A stretch of DNA of 64,000 nt from Pseudomonas sp. 10S4. Its GTDB lineage: Bacteria > Pseudomonadota > Gammaproteobacteria > Pseudomonadales > Pseudomonadaceae. The stretch spans positions 2,542,001 through 2,606,000 of the forward strand of contig NZ_CP133774.1 in NCBI RefSeq assembly GCF_034344865.1, read 5' to 3'. Positions 59,657 to 64,000 of the stretch are shown piece by piece. Position 1 is the first letter of the stretch. Each line of letters starts with the position of its first letter. The notes beneath the pieces were generated by a model. It saw nothing but the letters and a program-made list of their open reading frames with translations, was not told where the DNA came from and searched no databases. A program made the translations under genes and the position numbers.

Positions 59657-60541
59657 TCAGGACGCGAATGCTCGGGATATGGCGGTAAAACCAGGGCCGG
59701 CCAGTACGATCAGTAAAGCCGGAAACAGAAACAGCATCATCACCACGGACATCTTGGCCGACATCTTTGAAATGTATTCCTGCAAGCGTGTCAGGCGCCT
59801 GTCGTCGAGCAGTTGCTTGAGCGACAGCAGCGACTTCATGGCGCCGCCGCCTTGATGAATCAGTTGCTGCAAGATGACGCAGGTGTCGGTGAATTCATCC
59901 ACCGCGAGCATCGCCGCGGCCTTGTTCAGTTCCTGGCCCAGCTCAAGGCCGGAGTCGACACGGTTCAGGATCAGGCGCAGTTCGCTGGTCAGTTCCGGCA
60001 ACAGCTTTTGCCCCTCGGTGCTGAGCACGCGCAACGCCTGTTCGATGGCCATGCCCGATTCGAAAAGGATGCGCAACAGCGGAATAAAGGTCGAAATCTC
60101 GATTGAAATGATTTGCTGCCGGCGAGCGGCGGCATACGCCAACAAGCGCTTGGGCAGCAGATAACCCGCGCCCGTGGCGAGCATCGGCAGCAGCCAGCCG
60201 TTGTCGGAGTGCGCAAAGAACACCTCTTGCAGGAACAGCCCCAGGCCGAGGGCCAGCAGCGGGGTGCCGATCTGGCAGGCCGCGTACAACGAGCGCTCGC
60301 TGGCGCGGCGCCAGCCCAGGCGGGCGAGCAGGATCTGGGTTTCGCTGTCGATGCTGACCGAGCGCTGGCCAAACTTACTGCCGCCCAGAACCCGCAGCCA
60401 ATTGCCGAACCGGTTTCCCCGCACCAGTTGTCCCTGCAAACGTTGGGTTACCTGACGCACGCGGCGGCGTTCTTGCAGCAAGTGATTGGTCACCAGCAAC
60501 AGGGCGCCGAGGAACAGCATGAGGCTTGCCAGAAGGATCAT
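59657..60541 (-). CDS. tadC: TadC inner-membrane platform protein
   Basis: TadC (294 aa) is one of two GspF/PilC-like inner-membrane proteins of the Tad machine. It has an N-terminal helix MILLASLMLFLGALLLVTNH, a cytoplasmic stretch, a GspF domain with FESGMAIEQALRVLSTEGQK (about 160) and LILNRVDSGLELGQELNKAA, and C-terminal helices around MMLFLFPALLIVLAGPGF. It is separated by 1 bp from tadB. Confidence 0.93.
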   Translation of the reverse strand: MILLASLMLFLGALLLVTNHLLQERRRVRQVTQRLQGQLVRGNRFGNWLRVLGGSKFGQRSVSIDSETQILLARLGWRRASERSLYAACQIGTPLLALGLGLFLQEVFFAHSDNGWLLPMLATGAGYLLPKRLLAYAAARRQQIISIEISTFIPLLRILFESGMAIEQALRVLSTEGQKLLPELTSELRLILNRVDSGLELGQELNKAAAMLAVDEFTDTCVILQQLIHQGGGAMKSLLSLKQLLDDRRLTRLQEYISKMSAKMSVVMMLFLFPALLIVLAGPGFTAISRAFAS

Positions 60542-60542
60542 T

Positions 60543-61427
60543 TCAAACGCTCCTCAACATGCGCCACAGCGCCAGGCTGCCGAGGACCTGCAACACCAGC
60601 GCGACAATCAGCATGGTCTGGCCACCCGAGTCATGCCACATGCCGAGCATGTAACCGGGGTTGGTCAGCATGAAGTAACTCACCAGAATCACTGGCAGCA
60701 AACCCAGCACCCATGCCGTCATGCGGGTTTCCCCGGTCAGGGCACTCAGTTGGCGGGCGCCCTGGTCCCGTTCGCGGATCAGTTTGATGAGGTTCTCCAG
60801 CAGCTCGCTGGCGTTGCCGCCGTAGCGATGGTTGACCTTCAGGCCCAGGGCAAACATGCGCAATTCGTCCTGTTCATAGAGTTCGGCGAAATCGCTTACG
60901 GCGTCCGGCAAATTAACGCCAAGCTGCACGTTACGCTGCACCCGCCCCATGGCTTTTTTCAGCGGGTCTTCACTGGCCTCGATGCCGCCGATGATGGCAT
61001 CGGTCAAGGTCCGGCCGGACTTGAGGCTGCGCACGCTGTGATCGAGCAATTGCGGCAGTTGTTCGATCATGCGTTTGAGGCGGCGCCGATACAGCCAGGA
61101 AATGTACAGGCGCAGCAGCAGCGGCGGCGCCAGCACTGCGACCAGCAATCCGACCCAGTTCGCCAGCAGGTAACCGAGCAGCATTGCCACCGTCCACAGC
61201 ATCAACCACAGGCCCAGACGCTCGGTCGGGCGCCCTAAGCCGGCGCGTAGAAACATGCGCTCAAGACCCACCCACGAGGTCTTGCTCGCGGCTTGTATCG
61301 GTTGACCCTTGGCCAGGCGATTGAGCACCCGTTCGTTGGCCTTCTTGTGCACGCCGTGCAGGAACAGGCGAATCGACAGCCCCAGCAAGATAAGGCAGAC
61401 GAGGATAAGAATGATCGGTCCGATCAT
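60543..61427 (-). CDS. tadB: TadB inner-membrane platform protein
   Basis: TadB (294 aa) is the partner of TadC. It shows helices ILILVCLILLGLSIRLFL (about 5-22) and LLGYLLANWVGLLVAVLAPP, and a GspF domain: LPQLLDHSVRSLKSGRTLTD (about 144-163), NLPDAVSDFAELYEQDELRM and NHRYGGNASELLENLIKLIR. It ends with helices before LRSV. The gene lies 18 bp after tadA. Confidence 0.94.
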   Translation of the reverse strand: MIGPIILILVCLILLGLSIRLFLHGVHKKANERVLNRLAKGQPIQAASKTSWVGLERMFLRAGLGRPTERLGLWLMLWTVAMLLGYLLANWVGLLVAVLAPPLLLRLYISWLYRRRLKRMIEQLPQLLDHSVRSLKSGRTLTDAIIGGIEASEDPLKKAMGRVQRNVQLGVNLPDAVSDFAELYEQDELRMFALGLKVNHRYGGNASELLENLIKLIRERDQGARQLSALTGETRMTAWVLGLLPVILVSYFMLTNPGYMLGMWHDSGGQTMLIVALVLQVLGSLALWRMLRSV

Positions 61428-61445
61428 ATTGAGTGTCCCATGCCG

Positions 61446-62714
61446 TCAGTCCAGGCTCGACTCGTGCCGCAACTTGTCGCCGGCCGGGTTGATCGCTTCG
61501 CGCAGGAAGCCGAAACCCGTCTTCCGATTGAGGCGGAACAACGTGTTGGTGACGTAGATGCCTTCACGCACGCCGACCACTTCCACCACCTCGCTGACGC
61601 AGCGGCGGCCGTCGGGCAAACGCGTCAGTTGGATGATCACGTCCAGCGCTGCGCAAATCATCTGCCGCAGGGTGCGTTCGGCCACGGTGCGACCTGTCAG
61701 GCCGACCAGGGTTTCCAGGCGTAACAACGCGTCCTGGGCATTGTTGGCGTGCACGGTGCTCATGGAACCGTCGTGGCCGGTGTTCATGGCGGTGAGTACG
61801 TCGAGCACTTCGACCCCGCGAATCTCGCCGAGGATGATCCGGTCGGGGCGCATCCGCAGGGCGTTGCGGATCAGGTCGCTGGCTTTGACTTCGCCGTGGC
61901 CCTCGGCATTGGGCGGTCGGGTTTCCAGGCGCACGACGTGGGGGTGGCCCAACTGCAATTCGGCGACGTCTTCGATGGTCACCAGTCGTTCATGGGGGTT
62001 GATCAATTGGCTGAGGATGTTCAGTAAGGTGGTTTTGCCGGTGCCGGTGCCGCCGCTGATGAGGATGTTGCAGCGCTTGCCGACCGCTTCCTGAAAAAAC
62101 TCGAAGATCGACTGATCGATGGTTTGCATGGCCATCAGGTCGGTGCTTTTGAGCATGTCCTTGCGAAATTTACGAATCGACAGACACGGCCCGTCCAGTG
62201 CAATTGGCGGGATGATCGCATTGACCCGACTGCCATCAGGCATGCGCGCATCGACCATCGGCGAAGACTCATCTAGCCGTCGCCCCAGCGGTGCAAGAAT
62301 GCGTTGCATGACTCGCTCAACGTGATGCGCATCGATAAAACGCAGGTCACTTTGATGCAGCACGCCGTCCCGTTCGATGAACACCCGGTGCGGGCCGTTG
62401 ACCAGGATTTCGGTCACGGACGGATCGCGCAGCAACACTTCGAGCGGCCCGAAACCGGTCAGTTCATCGACGATTTCTTCGGCCAGGCGCTCCATTTCAT
62501 AGCGGGAAATCGCCAGGTGCAGGCGAGCAATGTATTCGGCGACCTTGTCGGTGACGAACTGCGCCAACAACTGCCGAGAACCCTCCAGCAGGTTTTTTCC
62601 GGATTCTTCGATGGCATCGATGATGTAGCGGTGCAGCACCAGTTTCAGGCCTTCGTGGTCGGTGTTGCCGACGGGGCCGCGCTGGGGTGAGCCGAACAGT
62701 TTTTCTACGGTCAT
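61446..62714 (-). CDS. tadA: TadA secretion ATPase
   Basis: TadA (422 aa) is the VirB11/GspE-superfamily ATPase that powers Tad pilus assembly. Walker A is ILISGGTGTGKTTLLNILSQ (about 215-234). The Asp box TIEDVAELQLGHPHVVRLET and Walker B/His box RPDRIILGEIRGVEVLDVL and MSTVHANN follow in order. The N-terminal domain contains TEILVNGPHRVFIERDG. It overlaps tadZ by 4 bp (ATGA). Confidence 0.96.
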   Translation of the reverse strand: MTVEKLFGSPQRGPVGNTDHEGLKLVLHRYIIDAIEESGKNLLEGSRQLLAQFVTDKVAEYIARLHLAISRYEMERLAEEIVDELTGFGPLEVLLRDPSVTEILVNGPHRVFIERDGVLHQSDLRFIDAHHVERVMQRILAPLGRRLDESSPMVDARMPDGSRVNAIIPPIALDGPCLSIRKFRKDMLKSTDLMAMQTIDQSIFEFFQEAVGKRCNILISGGTGTGKTTLLNILSQLINPHERLVTIEDVAELQLGHPHVVRLETRPPNAEGHGEVKASDLIRNALRMRPDRIILGEIRGVEVLDVLTAMNTGHDGSMSTVHANNAQDALLRLETLVGLTGRTVAERTLRQMICAALDVIIQLTRLPDGRRCVSEVVEVVGVREGIYVTNTLFRLNRKTGFGFLREAINPAGDKLRHESSLD

Positions 62715-63900
62715 GGCGTGCCTCGCAACCGGTTGAACCAGTTGACCTTCGGCTTGGCCAGGCTTTCAGAACGTTTGGCCAGACGCTCGCCGAGGGCGCG
62801 CAGGCTTTGTGTGAGTTTTTCCCTGGGGCCCAGTTCGAACAGGCTCAGGCCCTGGTTTTTCGCGTTCAGGCGCAGTTCCGGACTGTAGGCCAGCACCGCG
62901 ATCACTTCCAGATTGAAGGTTTTGCCGAGGGTGTCCGAGTCTGGCGCAACGTTGTTCAAGTAGCGGTCGACCAGCAAGCGCCCGTGTTCGAGCTTCATGC
63001 CTTTTTCCCGCCACGAGTTGAGCACCGCCAGATTGCGGCGGCAATCGAGGACGTTCTGGTCGGTGTACCACAGCAGTTTGTCGCAGTGGCTGACAAAGGT
63101 GCGCAGCGCTTCGCTGTCCGGCTGGCCGGTGAGGTTCACCACGATGTGCTGGAAGTGTTGGCGCAAGGCGCTGAGCAACATGTACAGCTCGGCGGCGCTG
63201 GTGCCTTCCAGCGGTGCATCATCGCCGGCATACGCCAGAATCCGCAGGCCTGCCTCGGCGCTGGTGAAGGCGCTGTCGATCAGCGTGGCGTCGAGGCGGC
63301 GCAAGTGGCGCAGGGCATCGCCGAAATGAAACGAACTTTCCAGCCCCAGCAACTCCAGGCTGTCACCGCGCGGCAGGCCGAGGTCCAGCAACAGGGTTTG
63401 CTGCCCGCTCTTTGCACCACCAGCGCCATGTGATTGGCCAGCAGCGCGCCGTCGGCGTTGCTCTGCACGCCATACAGCACGGTCAGGCCGCCCAGTTGCG
63501 TGTTCGGCGCCACCGGTGGCAGGCGTTTACTCAAGCGCCGCACCAGCCCGGCGACTTCACTGGATCGCGAGCCATAGGCGACGAAATCTCGCGCTCCGGC
63601 GCGCATCGCATTCAGTACCAGTTGATTGTCCATGCCGTCGCCGAGCGCGACGATGGCAAGCATCGGCTTGGCCTCCAGTGCGCCTTCGATCAACGCGCTC
63701 TGGGCCACCACATGCTCACGGTCGAGGCCGACGAACACCAGGCTGGCGAAGGTCACGTCGACCAGCGCCAGCAATTCGTCGAGGCTGCCTCCCCCTGCGC
63801 TCACCACCTGACCCAGCGGCGTGAGGGCACCTTGCAGCCATTCCAGATCAGTGCTGTTGCGGGTGATGGCGAGAAACGTCTGGCTCAGGTTCTGGCTCAT
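62711..63900 (-). CDS. tadZ: TadZ localisation ATPase-like protein (reading frame interrupted once)
   Basis: TadZ (about 396 aa when repaired) is a ParA/MinD-like protein with a receiver-like N-terminus that places the Tad machine at the pole. The first frame, from 63900, reads through RRLSKRLPPVAPNTQLGGLT to LVVQRAGSKPCCW, and the rest continues one frame over as LLLDLGLPRGDSLELLGLES. One base is missing near 63397-63399; repair gives AGSKTLLLDLGLPRG. The P-loop is degenerate (VLYGVQSNADGALLANHMAL), as in many TadZ proteins. It overlaps tadA and rcpA by 4 bp each. Confidence 0.86.
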
Positions 63901-64000
63901 TGCGAGAGCCCGCTGCGTTTGTCGAAGTTGCCGTTTTCGAGGAAGAACATGCGGTAGAAATTCGGGTCATAGTTGCGCAGTTTTTCGCCCGGCAGCGACG
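63897..64000 (-). CDS. rcpA: RcpA secretin, C-terminal end only
   Basis: An open frame enters from the window edge and ends with the TGA that overlaps the tadZ ATG. The 33 visible residues (LRNYDPNFYRMFFLENGNFD, then KRSGLSQ) are a C-terminal tail. In the tad gene order the gene before tadZ is the outer-membrane secretin rcpA. The call depends on position. Confidence 0.72.
   Translation of the reverse strand, partial: SLPGEKLRNYDPNFYRMFFLENGNFDKRSGLSQ

Noticed and set aside
1..64000. tRNA or rRNA genes
   Set aside because: No TPsiC-type GGTTCGAATCC arms with matching acceptor stems were seen on either strand by eye; a tRNAscan run would settle it.

Overview
The window comes from a Pseudomonas of the fluorescens group. 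Codon usage is GC-rich, REP/REPIN repeats of fluorescens type lie between many genes, and several blocks keep the order I remember from P. aeruginosa PAO1. These blocks are retS-purD-purH-fis-dusB-(DUF3426)-prmA-accC-accB-aroQ-dsbD-(MCP)-gcbA-(DUF2333)-(NUDIX)-(SUI1)-speA, and tadG-pprA-tadE/F-fppA-pprB-tad. Names that rest on this synteny are recalled, not searched.

Region by region: (1) 1-7.6 kb is a cobalamin corrin-ring cluster in two divergent operons: cobK-cbiD-cobL on the minus strand and cobG-cobH-cobI-cbiG/cobJ on the plus strand. (2) 7.7-18.2 kb is accessory DNA. It holds a giant toxin gene (about 2361 aa once one frameshift is repaired) with a clostridial TcdA/TcdB-type glycosyltransferase, a YopT/C58-like Cys-His-Asp region and a hydrophobic pore-like segment, a layout like E. 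coli lymphostatin. Then come marC and three tandem, mutually related genes of unknown function. (3) 18.3-42.7 kb is conserved core: the RetS sensor kinase, purine synthesis, Fis/DusB, PrmA, acetyl-CoA carboxylase, DsbD, a chemoreceptor, the diguanylate cyclase GcbA and arginine decarboxylase. One accessory AlbA_2/ATPase gene is inserted at the 3' end of accC and is flanked by a 60-bp direct repeat of that 3' end. (4) 42.9-50.3 kb carries a small type VI module (vgrG, DUF4123), a lipoprotein esterase, a MATE exporter, mazG-like, cmoM and two DUF4136 lipoproteins. (5) 50.7-64 kb is the Tad (Flp) pilus locus with its PprA/PprB two-component system. It is interrupted by a repeat-rich gap and by a small DUF6124-like gene behind a strongly structured leader.

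An important caveat is that at least seven genes are broken by single-base or similar indels: cbiD, the toxin gene, retS, dsbD, tadG, tadE/F (two indels) and tadZ. Most sit in homopolymer runs and most are one base too short. The simplest reading is sequencing or assembly error, so I annotate each as one gene and mark the break. True mutation cannot be excluded, least of all in retS.

Functionally, the window joins housekeeping metabolism with surface-life and host-interaction functions: RetS, GcbA, the Tad pilus with PprAB, a T6SS module and a large toxin. No tRNA, rRNA, CRISPR array, complete insertion sequence or prophage was seen.
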